Source: Flammeovirga yaeyamensis (GTDB taxonomy: Bacteria; Bacteroidota; Bacteroidia; Cytophagales; Flammeovirgaceae). From it: 64,000 nt of DNA. Where the stretch lies: NCBI RefSeq assembly GCF_018736045.1, contig NZ_CP076133.1, positions 2,071,001-2,135,000 on the forward strand, in the 5' to 3' direction. The notes under the pieces are model-generated. The model saw only the letters and a list, made by a program, of their open reading frames with translations. It did not search any database and was not told the DNA's origin. The translations under genes and the position numbers were made by a program. This document shows positions 8,777 to 17,642 of this stretch, piece by piece (the first letter of the stretch is position 1; every line of letters begins with the position of its first letter).

Positions 8777-8807
8777 ATTAAACACACACAAAACAACACT
8801 GTTTAAT
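8777..8807 (-). terminator. Weak hairpin downstream of the PL7 gene
   Basis: ATTAAACA (8777-8784) pairs with 8800-8807 around a 15-base loop, just after the end of the alginate lyase gene on the minus strand. The T-run is poor, so terminator function is uncertain. Confidence 0.3.
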
Positions 8808-8810
8808 ATT

Positions 8811-10511
8811 TTAGTGACTTACTTTTAGGTAACTTATCGATACGATACCATAATCTGATGTATCTAATGATTTACCTTTCATGGACTGCATATAATTACC
8901 TGCTTTAAAATAATTGGAATCACTATTACAGCCGTTAAATCTGTAGATTTCAGTTCTACCTCCATTGGCTAAGTTGTATAAAACAACGTTTGAGTTTTCA
9001 AAGACAAGTTCCAAGTGCATTTCTTGATCTAATGCCCAATTACCATCAATAAAGTCACCTGACATATCGTCATTTTCTTCTGTTACCCAACCCATAATTT
9101 TCAGTCGAGCTGAACCAGACGATTGGTTTGGATCTCCTTCATATTGCACTCTAATGACATCATCATATGAGTTAGAAGGGCCGTGAATCTGACCAAAACA
9201 AACTTTACCTGAACTTGGCAACTGATTCACAGTTACTTTCCATTCCATTCTATTTATTCCTGATCCACCATCCCAATAAATATTCGACGATCCATCTGCA
9301 GTTAATTCTCTAAGTTCAGTTCTCGGATTACCAGAACCCGAAGAAGTTGGATAACCTGCATAACATTTAAAGAAAACGTTTGTACCGTCTGTATAGAACC
9401 AATTATCGTTTTCGTAAGTAGATAAGTTTGGAGTATTATCTACAAAAGTCGGATTGTTTAACGTTCCAGAGAATGCATTTAGCTTCCAATTTTGTAACCC
9501 TAACACATCGTACGGGTAACCGCCACCACCTGTTGGAGGATCTACTGGATCAACCGGATCCGTACCATTTCCTTCTCCATCGGTACCTGCAAAAGTTACT
9601 TCTGTGATACTGTTCCAAGTATTAGATGAATTTCCATAGCCGATAATTTGTACATATCTTCCTGAAACTCCATTTAATGACACATTCTCTAATTCCAACG
9701 TATTACCTGATGAAACTCCAGAATATACTACCGTTAATTGATCTGTTGCATTTCCAGCCAACACTTCAAAAGTACTTGACCTTACATCGCCCTTAAACCA
9801 AGCCACCTTCATCTCTTCGATATTTTTCACACTACCGAAATCATATCTAATCCATTGACCGGAGCCATTGGCAGACCATCTTGTTCCCAAATTGCCATCC
9901 ACAGTGTTCGATGGAACATTACCATCATCAGAAGAAGCTACTACAGCTATTGCAGTAAGTGGTTCAGTTCCTGAACTTGGAGGCGGTGTTGTTCCTCCAT
10001 CTACTTCTATTAAAGAAAAATCGTCGTACCTACCCTCTCCAGCGTAGTATTCTCCTTTAATGGTTACAGTACTTCCAGAGCCTGAATTAAAACTTACCAC
10101 TTCTTGAGTCCAATCAGAAGCATTACCGCTTCTAGAAGTTTTTACTCCATCTACAGTTGCTGAAATTCTCCAACTTCCTTTAACAAAAGCAGATAATTCA
10201 TAATTAGCATTTGAATTAATGCTAATATCTTGGGAAAAACTCCCACCGCTTCCTGTGATTTTAGCTGATTTTGTTCCCGTGTTTGCATCTCCAGAAATGG
10301 CAGATGGATCAGAATCTGTCCAATTCGTCCAACTACTTTCAAAACTAGCATTAGGAACTGTAACTGTTGTTCGTAAGTTACTTGGTTCGTTTTCTTTTTC
10401 TATACTAACCTCATTCTGTTGATTAGTACATCCTATGATGCTTCCTGTTAGGAATGCTCCAACAATCATTTTATTAAATGTATTTTTAAATACATTGTAC
10501 TGGTTGTTCAT
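8811..10511 (-). CDS. PL7 alginate lyase, lipoprotein with CBM domains
   Basis: The ATG at 10511 gives 566 residues with a lipobox (SIIGC, Cys28); an in-frame TTG 30 bases upstream is unlikely. Order: a CBM-like jelly roll (about 50-170), an F5/8 type C (CBM32-like) domain (about 185-308), a Gly/Pro/Asp linker (310-331), then the PL7 catalytic domain. The three PL7 signatures are present: RTELRE (397-402), QIH (441-443) and YFKAGNYMQ (534-542). PL7 enzymes cleave alginate by beta-elimination; the QIH form is often linked to guluronate-containing substrates. It is the last gene of the SusC-SusD-PKD-PL7 set and is expected on the cell surface. Confidence 0.93.
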   Translation of the reverse strand: MNNQYNVFKNTFNKMIVGAFLTGSIIGCTNQQNEVSIEKENEPSNLRTTVTVPNASFESSWTNWTDSDPSAISGDANTGTKSAKITGSGGSFSQDISINSNANYELSAFVKGSWRISATVDGVKTSRSGNASDWTQEVVSFNSGSGSTVTIKGEYYAGEGRYDDFSLIEVDGGTTPPPSSGTEPLTAIAVVASSDDGNVPSNTVDGNLGTRWSANGSGQWIRYDFGSVKNIEEMKVAWFKGDVRSSTFEVLAGNATDQLTVVYSGVSSGNTLELENVSLNGVSGRYVQIIGYGNSSNTWNSITEVTFAGTDGEGNGTDPVDPVDPPTGGGGYPYDVLGLQNWKLNAFSGTLNNPTFVDNTPNLSTYENDNWFYTDGTNVFFKCYAGYPTSSGSGNPRTELRELTADGSSNIYWDGGSGINRMEWKVTVNQLPSSGKVCFGQIHGPSNSYDDVIRVQYEGDPNQSSGSARLKIMGWVTEENDDMSGDFIDGNWALDQEMHLELVFENSNVVLYNLANGGRTEIYRFNGCNSDSNYFKAGNYMQSMKGKSLDTSDYGIVSISYLKVSH

Positions 10512-10670
10512 GATTAAAATTATTAATGTGTAAAAATTCAAGTCAGTTATTAGTAGTTTATAAAGTGCTACCCTTGGGTAGAAACTTATTATCTGATAAA
10601 AAAGTCAGATGATTAACACACATAATTTTAATGAATGAAAGGTGATCAGTTAGTTATATTTTTTTAGTAA

Positions 10671-10693
10671 AAGAGGTGAATGGACCACCTCTT
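10671..10693 (-). terminator. Hairpin between the PKD and PL7 genes
   Basis: AAGAGGTG (10671-10678) and CACCTCTT (10686-10693) are perfectly complementary with a 7-base loop. On the minus strand a short T-run (TTTTACT) follows, so partial termination upstream of the PL7 gene is possible. Confidence 0.45.
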
Positions 10694-10868
10694 ATGGGTA
10701 TTTACGATCTATAATTATGTCCAATGTTAGTTAGTTCGAAGGTCCATTCTTCGTTGTTTAGTAGTTTAGTTGTCCGTCTACTTCAGCATATGAAATGTTA
10801 GTATTGTCTATCTGTCTATTGTTATCTTTTTACATTTCATATTTAACACATATACAAATTTTTGGTTA

Positions 10869-10896
10869 GCCACCTGATCATTAAATATCAAGTGGC
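10869..10896 (-). other. Hairpin directly after the PKD lipoprotein gene
   Basis: GCCACCTGAT and ATCAAGTGGC pair with one non-Watson-Crick position around an 8-base loop, 17 bases beyond the stop. No T-run follows, so RNA processing or stability is as likely as termination. Confidence 0.4.
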
Positions 10897-10912
10897 CTTT
10901 TGAAATGAAATG

Positions 10913-11674
10913 TTAATCTATTTTCTTTATTTCTACCAAATCATATCTTGTTTCAACATCACCAAAGTTCATGGCAAACCTTAACTGAGTAGTGGCAGCA
11001 TCCATTTTGATGATATAACTTTTTTGTTCGTAATCCGAACTGCTAGCAGATAACGGTAAGTCTTCATCCACAAAAGTGATACTGTTGTCTGGATCTTCCA
11101 TTACTAATTTACCTGCAGATGTCCCACCTGACTTACTTACATACCAGAAGCTTACACGGTATTCAATTCCTCCTGTTACTCGAATTGTTTGATCTAAGTA
11201 CTGACTATCGTTTCCAATTTTAGCTCCTGTACTTTCGTCTGGTGGTGTTGGTGAACCCGATCCTGAGAAACTACCCCAAACACTCCTATCACTACACTCA
11301 AAACTTGGGCATTGAAACTCTGGCACTAATTCGTCTACTACAACTACTGTAATAGTCGTATCTGAAGTGACATCATTACCATCTTTTGCAGTTAAGCTAA
11401 CTTCAAAAGTTCCCTCTCCACTAAACGTATGTACCGGGTTTTTATCTTCTGATGTACCACCGTCACCAAAATCCCAAGCAAAAATGCCTGCTGAAATAGA
11501 TGTATTCGTAAATTCAATGTCTCTAAATTCAGTTTGTGATGCCTTGTATGTAAAGTCGGCAGATGGAGGTGTTAAATCTTCAATAGATCCTACTCCCGGA
11601 AGTTCCTCTGTACAAGAAAGTAAAGCGCCTCCCAAAAGTGTTGCTAATCCTAATTTCTTTATGATTGTTTTCAT
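10913..11674 (-). CDS. PKD-domain surface lipoprotein of the alginate locus
   Basis: A 253-residue lipoprotein (lipobox LLSC, Cys21). A PKD domain at about residues 38-113 shows the hallmark FAWDFGDGGTSEDKNPVHTF. The remainder (about 118-253) is a beta-rich, CBM-like domain with paired cysteines (FQCPSFECSD). A PKD lipoprotein after susD and before a PL7 lyase is a typical order in alginate loci of marine Bacteroidetes. The likely role is surface binding of alginate, like SusE/SusF. A 13-bp inverted repeat separates it from susD. Confidence 0.85.
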   Translation of the reverse strand: MKTIIKKLGLATLLGGALLSCTEELPGVGSIEDLTPPSADFTYKASQTEFRDIEFTNTSISAGIFAWDFGDGGTSEDKNPVHTFSGEGTFEVSLTAKDGNDVTSDTTITVVVVDELVPEFQCPSFECSDRSVWGSFSGSGSPTPPDESTGAKIGNDSQYLDQTIRVTGGIEYRVSFWYVSKSGGTSAGKLVMEDPDNSITFVDEDLPLSASSSDYEQKSYIIKMDAATTQLRFAMNFGDVETRYDLVEIKKID

Positions 11675-11707
11675 TTTAGTCTGATATAATTAATGATTGT
11701 GAGAAAA

Positions 11708-11764
11708 GTTGCAGACTGAACGGTATCTTACACGTATTTGATTTATTTCTATTCAGTCTACAAC
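11708..11764 (-). repeat. Inverted repeat between susD and the PKD gene
   Basis: Arms of 13 bases (11708-11720 and 11752-11764) match with one mismatch around a 31-base loop. The first arm reads GTTGCAGACTGAA. It lies 8 bases after the susD stop and could protect the 3' end of a susC-susD transcript. Confidence 0.55.
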
Positions 11765-11771
11765 ATTTTGA

Positions 11772-13139
11772 TTAATAACCAGGGTTTTGACTTAATAAAC
11801 CATAGCTGGTATCAATTTCTCTTTGTGGAATTGGAAGTAATAACTTAGTCGCATTGAATGGGAATCCATTGTTTTCAGCAAAATTACCCATCACTTCTTC
11901 AGCTTCGCCAAATCTAACCAAGTCATACAAACGATGGTTTTCGAAAGCCAACTCCACTCTTCTTTCTAACATCAAAGCGTCTTTTGTTAAAGTTGCCCCC
12001 GCTGCTAATGTTGAAAGACCCACACGATCACGTATCATATTGTAAGCATTTACTGCATCTGCATCTGTTGTTGTCTCAGCACCCGCCATAATTGCTTCTG
12101 CATACATTAAATACACATCCGCTAATCTTAGCACAATCCAATCGTTACCACACAAACTATTGTCTGCAGAAGATGTAAGGAATTTCCCCAATTCATTAGC
12201 ATCTTCAGGGCTATAAAGAACTGCTGCTCTTTCAGTATCGTTTACATCAACATTAGCTTTAAAATCAGCTGTTACATAATTAATACCACTAGTACTACCC
12301 AATTTTGTAAATTCATAAGAAAAATCTTGAGATTCTGCTGTATTGTCGTTCAAGAACTGAATAGCAAAAATGATCTCTGAGTTTAACTCATCATAGAAAA
12401 CATCAGAAAATTCATCAACTAAAGCATAATCACCACTATTCATTACTGATTCTAGAAGTGTTTTAGCTCCAGAATAATCTCCTGTAGTTAATTTTACCTT
12501 AGCTAATAATGCTTGAGCAGCTCCTTTCGTAGCTCTACCCTCTTGGATATTACCTCTAGTAGGTAAATTTTCTACTGCATACATTAAATCTGACTCAATT
12601 TGAGCATAGATCTCATTGTAAGACCCTCTAGTAGATCCACTTTCATCTCCCGGATTGATAATACCTGTCACCAATGGTACTTCACCGAAGCCTCTTGTTA
12701 GATTAAAGTACATTAAACCTCTATTAAAACGAGCTTCTGCTTCGAATAGCTTTTTTGTGGCATCATCACCAACAACATCTAAAGATGCAATAACTTTATT
12801 CGAACGATATACCACATTGTACATAAATACCCAATAATCAGATAATGTACCATTTGTTGGCGATACATTCATATGTTCGAATTGTGCCCATTCTCCTTCA
12901 CTGTTCTTTGTTTTTGTATTATCAGAACGCATTTCTGTTAATGCAAATTCTCTTTGAACAGTATTTTGTAAACCGTCGTAGATAGCGAAAACTGCTGCTT
13001 CTACTTCTTCAGTATTGGAATAAAATCCGTTATCACCAATAGCTGAGATTGGTTTTAGATCCAATTGACTTTCACAAGCAGTAAACCCAATAAGTGCTAA
13101 AACTGCAGTGATTTTATATATCGATTTTTTGATTAGCAT
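11772..13139 (-). CDS. susD: SusD/RagB-type outer-membrane lipoprotein (alginate locus)
   Basis: A 455-residue SusD homologue with a lipoprotein signal (LIGFTACES, Cys22). The N-terminal helical repeats include the characteristic NGFYSNTEEVEAAVFAIYDGL and FNRGLMYFNLTRGFGEVPLV, and the end shows ERRVELAFENHRLYDLVRFG and LLLPIPQREIDTSYGLLSQNPGY, a hallmark of the family. SusD caps the SusC barrel and captures oligosaccharides. It starts 6 bases after the upstream susC gene. The PL7 and PKD neighbours point to alginate oligosaccharides as substrate. Confidence 0.96.
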   Translation of the reverse strand: MLIKKSIYKITAVLALIGFTACESQLDLKPISAIGDNGFYSNTEEVEAAVFAIYDGLQNTVQREFALTEMRSDNTKTKNSEGEWAQFEHMNVSPTNGTLSDYWVFMYNVVYRSNKVIASLDVVGDDATKKLFEAEARFNRGLMYFNLTRGFGEVPLVTGIINPGDESGSTRGSYNEIYAQIESDLMYAVENLPTRGNIQEGRATKGAAQALLAKVKLTTGDYSGAKTLLESVMNSGDYALVDEFSDVFYDELNSEIIFAIQFLNDNTAESQDFSYEFTKLGSTSGINYVTADFKANVDVNDTERAAVLYSPEDANELGKFLTSSADNSLCGNDWIVLRLADVYLMYAEAIMAGAETTTDADAVNAYNMIRDRVGLSTLAAGATLTKDALMLERRVELAFENHRLYDLVRFGEAEEVMGNFAENNGFPFNATKLLLPIPQREIDTSYGLLSQNPGY

Positions 13140-13145
13140 GTTATA

Positions 13146-16100
13146 TTAGAAGTTTAAGTTGATACCTGCTGAAAATGTTCTATGAATTGGAGCTGCACCT
13201 CTTTGGTAGCCATAAGTTAGTGGTGAATCTAATCCTTGGTTAATACCTTCAGGATTGTAACCTCTATAATCGCTACCCATGATATAAATTAAGTTTTGTG
13301 CTGCTACATATACTCTCATGGAAGAAATACCCACTTTATTTAAAGGTCCTTTCGGCAACGTATATCCAACATTTAAGTTTCTTAATGTGATGTATGAAGC
13401 ATCCATAACGATATCGTCAGTAAAGATTCTTTGAACCACTTTATCTGCATCCTGGAAGAAGTTTGGATCTGTTTCATCAGTAATATAATCCTGATTAGAA
13501 CTAAACTGATTGTTTACATATTGAGGATCCATATTTCTAACTTTAGCACCATGTGAACCTTGGAACATGAAGCTTAAATCAAAACTCTTGTAGTTTACTG
13601 AGTTCGTTACCGACCAAATTAATTTAGGATAAGGTGATCCTAAGATTGTTCTATCATCTGGATCGATAATACCATCACCATTCAAATCCTTCACATAAAT
13701 ATCTTGCGATTGTCCATTGATTGGATAGAAAGGATTTTTGATATTTTCTAATGGAATCTCTTTTTCAACCACATAACCATAGAAAGATGATACAGGGTGA
13801 CCTTCTTTTGCAATCCATTCTGCTGGTCGTTTAGGATCTACAGTTGAAATAATACCATCTGCACCTGCCATGCTTACGATTTTATTTTCGTTTAATGACA
13901 TATTTGCTGTAGTTGACCATTTTAGATCTTTAGTAACTATGTTCGTTGTTCTTACCTCAAATTCAACACCTCTATTTTCTACTTCACCTAAGTTTACAAT
14001 TGCTTCTTCAAATCCAGAAGCTGAAGCAATAGGTCGACGTAATAATAGATCATCTGAATTCTTTTTGTAAAGATCTACACTTACGCTTAAACGATCTTTA
14101 AATAATCCAATATCAATACCAGGGTTGATTTCAATCGAGCGTTCCCATCTTAATTCAGGATTAGATAATGAAGTCTGGTTAAAACCTGAATAAATATTGC
14201 CATCTAATACAGAACCTACTGGAGAAACCAAACCAATTGCAGGGTAACGACCAATAATTCTGTCATCACCATCAGTACCAGAAACACCATAACTCATTCT
14301 CACTTTTAGGTTACTGATCAATTCACTATCCTTTAAGAAGTTTTCTTGTGAAATTCTCCAACCCACAGAAGCTGCTGGGAAAACACCATACTTGTAGTTA
14401 TCACCAAATTTTGAACTACCATCTGAACGAACACTTAATGAAACTAAATACTTATCGTTGTAAGCATAATTGGCACGACCAAAGAATGAAACTAATGACT
14501 TTTGATTAGCATATGTTTCCGCTGCAGTTACGTTTGTTTGTGGGATAGTTTTCACATAATCAAAGTTATATCCTGCAGCTTCGATTGTGCTACTATTATA
14601 ATCCCAGAACTCGAAGGCAAATCCACCAACTGCGCTAAAAGAATGATGACCAAATGATTTATTCCAATCTAAAGTTTGTTCTGTTACAAGGTGAAATTCA
14701 TTTTGACGACGATCGTAAGCTTCCGTACCTGCCTCAGCATTTCTTGTGGCTTTTAAGCCTACAAATCTTGCATCTCTTTGGTTTCTGTAATCTCCACCGA
14801 AAGATGATTTAAAGTTTAAGCCATCTGCGATTTTATATTTCAAAAAGATATTTGAGAAGATCTTCGTCTTGTATTTACGTCTTTCTCTTTCTAAAATTTT
14901 TGATATTGGAGATACATTTGATGTTGTACTAATGTCAGTTCCACCACTTTCTACGGGCATACCGTTTGTTAAATCGTAGTCATCAAACATTCTTTCCATA
15001 GCGTAATCTCCTACTTGTGTATCTGCCCAACGACCACTTTCTCTTAATCTATTTACATAGTTGATAGAGTTTTCGTCAATATACTGAGGCAACCAAGGTG
15101 ATTGTCTAATTGCATCGTGTAATCCGATAGGGAATTCTCTTTGGTTACTGTAAGAAGGGTTCACGTTCAAACCGAACGTTAATCTTTTGTTTACTTTCGT
15201 TTGTACGTTCAAACGGAAGTTGATTCTGTCATAGCTATCTGTAAGTAAAACACCCTCGTCTTTTAAATAGTTACCAGAGATAGAATACTTTGTTCTTTCT
15301 GTTCCCCCTCTTGCGGATAACGAGTGCGATTGAATCGTACCACCATCCATCACTACATCGTCCCATGCTGTTTCAGTACCTAATTGTTGAATGTACTTCA
15401 TACGGTCAGTAAGTTCTCCGTTATTATTATCTTGAACGAAAGAAGTCCATTCACCTACTGTTTTCAATACATCATTTTTTGGTACTGATTTCACACCAAA
15501 GTAACCATTATAGCTAAATTTGGCCTTACCTTCTTTACCTTGCTTATTGGTAATCATGATCACACCGTTTGCACCTCTTGATCCATAGATGGCTGCTGAA
15601 GATGCATCTTTTAAAATCTCAATCGATTCTACATCGTTCATATCCAAAGTGGCCAAGTAATCCTGATCTACAACAATCCCGTCTACTACAATTAGTGGAC
15701 TTGGAAATGAAGTGATTGAACCAACACCCCTCACTCTAATTGTTGGTGCCTCACCTGCTGTAGGGTTAGTTTGCTGAATGTTTACACCAGAAACTTGTCC
15801 AGAAAGAGCGTCATCAATTCTGGCAGTAGGAATCTGATCTAAGTTTTCATTCTTAACTTTAGAAACTGCTCCTGTTAAATGTGACTTTTTAACTGACCCA
15901 TAACCAACGACAACAATTTCATCCAGTTGACTTGCTTCTTCCATCAACTGTACATCTAATGTAGTTTGATTACCCACTGCAACTTCTTGTGTTTTGCAAC
16001 CGATAAAAGAAAACATTAAAATGTCTGTTGATTTTACTAGAAGTGAATAATTTCCATCAAAATCTGTAATTGTACCTTTGTTTCCTTTACCTCCTTTGAG

Positions 16101-16244
16101 AATAATAGAAACGCCAGGAAGTGAATTGTTGTCCTGATCGACTACCTTGCCTTTTAAGACACGCTCGCTATCTTGTGCGAATGTTTGTCCTGAAAAAAGT
16201 ACTAGCAAGAGAGTAAATGATAAAAGTAATAATCTTGTGTTCAT
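13146..16244 (-). CDS. susC: SusC-type TonB-dependent transporter (alginate locus)
   Basis: A 1032-residue outer-membrane transporter with a signal peptide ending TFAQ. The carboxypeptidase-like regulatory domain comes first (about 26-110: LKGKVVDQDNNSLPGVSI), then the TonB box region EIVVVGYGS, the plug (PLIVVDGI, SIEILKDASSAAIYGSRGANGV) and a long barrel ending in AGINLNF. It is the first gene of the SusC-SusD-PKD-PL7 set. The 303 bases upstream contain dyads and a plus-strand terminator, so regulation of this gene may be complex. Confidence 0.96.
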   Translation of the reverse strand: MNTRLLLLSFTLLLVLFSGQTFAQDSERVLKGKVVDQDNNSLPGVSIILKGGKGNKGTITDFDGNYSLLVKSTDILMFSFIGCKTQEVAVGNQTTLDVQLMEEASQLDEIVVVGYGSVKKSHLTGAVSKVKNENLDQIPTARIDDALSGQVSGVNIQQTNPTAGEAPTIRVRGVGSITSFPSPLIVVDGIVVDQDYLATLDMNDVESIEILKDASSAAIYGSRGANGVIMITNKQGKEGKAKFSYNGYFGVKSVPKNDVLKTVGEWTSFVQDNNNGELTDRMKYIQQLGTETAWDDVVMDGGTIQSHSLSARGGTERTKYSISGNYLKDEGVLLTDSYDRINFRLNVQTKVNKRLTFGLNVNPSYSNQREFPIGLHDAIRQSPWLPQYIDENSINYVNRLRESGRWADTQVGDYAMERMFDDYDLTNGMPVESGGTDISTTSNVSPISKILERERRKYKTKIFSNIFLKYKIADGLNFKSSFGGDYRNQRDARFVGLKATRNAEAGTEAYDRRQNEFHLVTEQTLDWNKSFGHHSFSAVGGFAFEFWDYNSSTIEAAGYNFDYVKTIPQTNVTAAETYANQKSLVSFFGRANYAYNDKYLVSLSVRSDGSSKFGDNYKYGVFPAASVGWRISQENFLKDSELISNLKVRMSYGVSGTDGDDRIIGRYPAIGLVSPVGSVLDGNIYSGFNQTSLSNPELRWERSIEINPGIDIGLFKDRLSVSVDLYKKNSDDLLLRRPIASASGFEEAIVNLGEVENRGVEFEVRTTNIVTKDLKWSTTANMSLNENKIVSMAGADGIISTVDPKRPAEWIAKEGHPVSSFYGYVVEKEIPLENIKNPFYPINGQSQDIYVKDLNGDGIIDPDDRTILGSPYPKLIWSVTNSVNYKSFDLSFMFQGSHGAKVRNMDPQYVNNQFSSNQDYITDETDPNFFQDADKVVQRIFTDDIVMDASYITLRNLNVGYTLPKGPLNKVGISSMRVYVAAQNLIYIMGSDYRGYNPEGINQGLDSPLTYGYQRGAAPIHRTFSAGINLNF

Positions 16245-16260
16245 TTTATTTAGTGAAGAG

Positions 16261-16321
16261 ATTGATAGTACATCAATTAGTAGCGTACCATAATATATAT
16301 ACGCTATAACAATGCGCTATA
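16261..16321 (-). promoter_or_regulatory. Cluster of dyads upstream of the alginate susC
   Basis: Just before the susC ATG lie ATTGAT/ATCAAT (16261-16277, 5-base spacer), TAGCGTA/TACGCTA (16281-16287 with 16300-16306) and a direct repeat of CGCTATA (16302-16308 and 16315-16321). These could be regulator sites or leader RNA structure. None closely matches the FadR-type site found beside the GntR gene. Confidence 0.45.
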
Positions 16322-16468
16322 TACTTTTTTGTTGTTAAAAATTGAGAAAATTGGACAGGCGAAATAGGATCACATATAGTGATGTATGTGTTGTTTTATT
16401 ATATTTATCCTATGGTATTCGAAATGCGGATGATTTTGCCGATGACCCTGCGTTTGAATTGCCTGTTT

Positions 16469-16498
16469 GGATTAACGTTTCGTTAATCCTTTTTTTTT
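16469..16498 (+). terminator. Plus-strand intrinsic terminator upstream of susC
   Basis: GGATTAACG (16469-16477) pairs perfectly with 16481-16489 around a TTT loop and is followed by nine T on the plus strand. No plus-strand gene is recognised before it, and both neighbours are on the minus strand. It would end an RNA divergent from, or antisense to, the susC leader. Confidence 0.7.
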
Positions 16499-16547
16499 GT
16501 ATGATACATTATATCATAGGCATAGTTTATTTTAAAGTTGATAATAA

Positions 16548-17252
16548 TTATATGTCAGTGTTTAATATCCCTTTCAGGTGATTAAACATAGCTTGTTCGG
16601 CCAAATCTGGCTCCCTATTAGTTATATGTTCTAGAATTTTATAATGTTCGTCTAATGCCTTGTGAGGTTTATCTCCAATACATACTTCGTTTTCTTTAAA
16701 AAACGTAATAATGTCTGGCGCCACAATTAACATTAAAGATTTTAAAACAGAGTTTTTGCTTGCTTCTGCGATTTTTAAGTGGAACATCAAATCGTGTTCT
16801 ACTGTTTCTTGACCTAACTTTACAGCTTCTTCGTACTCAGATAACGCTTTAGAAATAGAAACGATGTCTTTTTCATCTCTACGCAACGCTGCAAATCTAG
16901 CTGTACTTTTTTCGAGAACAACACGAGTTTCAACCAAAGAATTCATATCGTTGCCTTCTAGTTCTAAAACATCTGTGATTAAACCTTCAAGTGCATCAAT
17001 TCCAAAACCAGCGACTACAGTGCCACTTTGTGGATGAGTTTTTAAAATCCCATAAAACTCAAGCTTACGGATAGCATCACGTACATAGGTTCTACCAATA
17101 CCAAATAATTCGCTTAATTTTCTTTCGGAAGGTAGTTTATCTCCCGGGTTTAATTGACCGCTAGATATCAATGCTTTCAACTGTTTGATAATTTTATCAA
17201 CAGGTTTTTCTACTTCTATTTTTCTAAATGTATCAAATACTGACTGTTCCAT
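16548..17252 (-). CDS. GntR-family transcriptional regulator, FadR/FCD subfamily
   Basis: A 234-residue regulator with a winged helix-turn-helix at about 15-80 (GDKLPSERKLSELFGIGRTYVRDAIRKLEFYGIL) and an all-helical FCD domain at about 95-225 with metal/ligand-type His residues (EHDLMFHLKIAEAS). FCD regulators sense small acids or sugar acids. It sits upstream of and co-directional with the alginate susC, and GntR regulators are known to control alginate loci in marine Bacteroidetes, so it probably responds to an alginate breakdown product. FadR-like palindromes close upstream suggest autoregulation. Confidence 0.92.
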   Translation of the reverse strand: MEQSVFDTFRKIEVEKPVDKIIKQLKALISSGQLNPGDKLPSERKLSELFGIGRTYVRDAIRKLEFYGILKTHPQSGTVVAGFGIDALEGLITDVLELEGNDMNSLVETRVVLEKSTARFAALRRDEKDIVSISKALSEYEEAVKLGQETVEHDLMFHLKIAEASKNSVLKSLMLIVAPDIITFFKENEVCIGDKPHKALDEHYKILEHITNREPDLAEQAMFNHLKGILNTDI

Positions 17253-17273
17253 AATAAATCATTTCATTTTTTG

Positions 17274-17287
17274 ACTGGTCTACCAGT
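17274..17287. promoter_or_regulatory. FadR-type operator upstream of the GntR gene
   Basis: ACTGGTCTACCAGT consists of 6-base inverted half-sites (ACTGGT/ACCAGT) with a 2-base centre. It matches the TGGTnnACCA style of FadR/FCD-family sites and lies 22 bases before the start codon, where bound regulator would block expression. Confidence 0.6.
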
Positions 17288-17447
17288 TCTTAGTTTTTCA
17301 TTTCATAGATTAAATATAATCATCCTTAATCACAAAATGAATGTTTTATTAGAGAAGTTAGTAGTATTCTTAATTTTATCTTTTCGCTCATAATACGCAA
17401 TGAATAGTGTTTTTTTTCATTTCAAGCCATCATATTTGCACCCCGAC

Positions 17448-17472
17448 TGGGTTACCATAATCTGGTAGACCA
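17448..17472. promoter_or_regulatory. Second, doubled FadR-type site upstream of the GntR gene
   Basis: TGGTAGACCA at 17463-17472 is the exact reverse complement of the core at 17276-17285. A weaker copy, TGGGTTACCA, lies at 17448-17457, 15 bases centre to centre. Together with the proximal site this suggests cooperative or looping binding by the adjacent GntR protein. Confidence 0.55.
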
Positions 17473-17573
17473 ATTTTACTAGCTTTAATTTTATTATCCA
17501 AATATTCCTCAAAATTTATGTGTCGAAAACACACATATTCTAAAATATCTTTAAATATTACAATTTAGAAACT

Positions 17574-17617
17574 AAAAAAAGTGATATAAATATCTTTTGA
17601 TATTCATATCACTTTTT
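17574..17617 (-). terminator. Intrinsic terminator after the metalloprotease gene
   Basis: Arms of 12 bases (17576-17587 and 17606-17617, AAAAAGTGATAT and complement) enclose a further AATATC/GATATT stem with a TTTT loop. On the minus strand seven T follow. It lies 26 bases beyond the metalloprotease stop. Confidence 0.85.
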
Positions 17618-17642
17618 AAAATAACATTGTAAAGCTTACTGC

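Larger units (their letters stand above)
10512..10912 (-). other. Structured intergenic leader before the PL7 gene
   Basis: This 401-base gap inside the alginate locus has no coding frame but several inverted repeats: ATCTGA/TCAGAT at 10591-10610, CTACCC/GGGTAG near 10568, AAGAGGTG/CACCTCTT at 10671-10693 and GCCACCTGAT/ATCAAGTGGC at 10869-10896. Such a leader could carry a separate promoter or control processing between the PKD and PL7 genes. Confidence 0.5.

Noticed and set aside
16342..16581. A 79-codon plus-strand frame with two hydrophobic stretches between susC and the GntR gene
   Set aside because: It begins at a TTG with no nearby ATG, contains a strong intrinsic terminator inside it and overlaps the end of the GntR gene. 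A non-coding RNA or no product is more likely.
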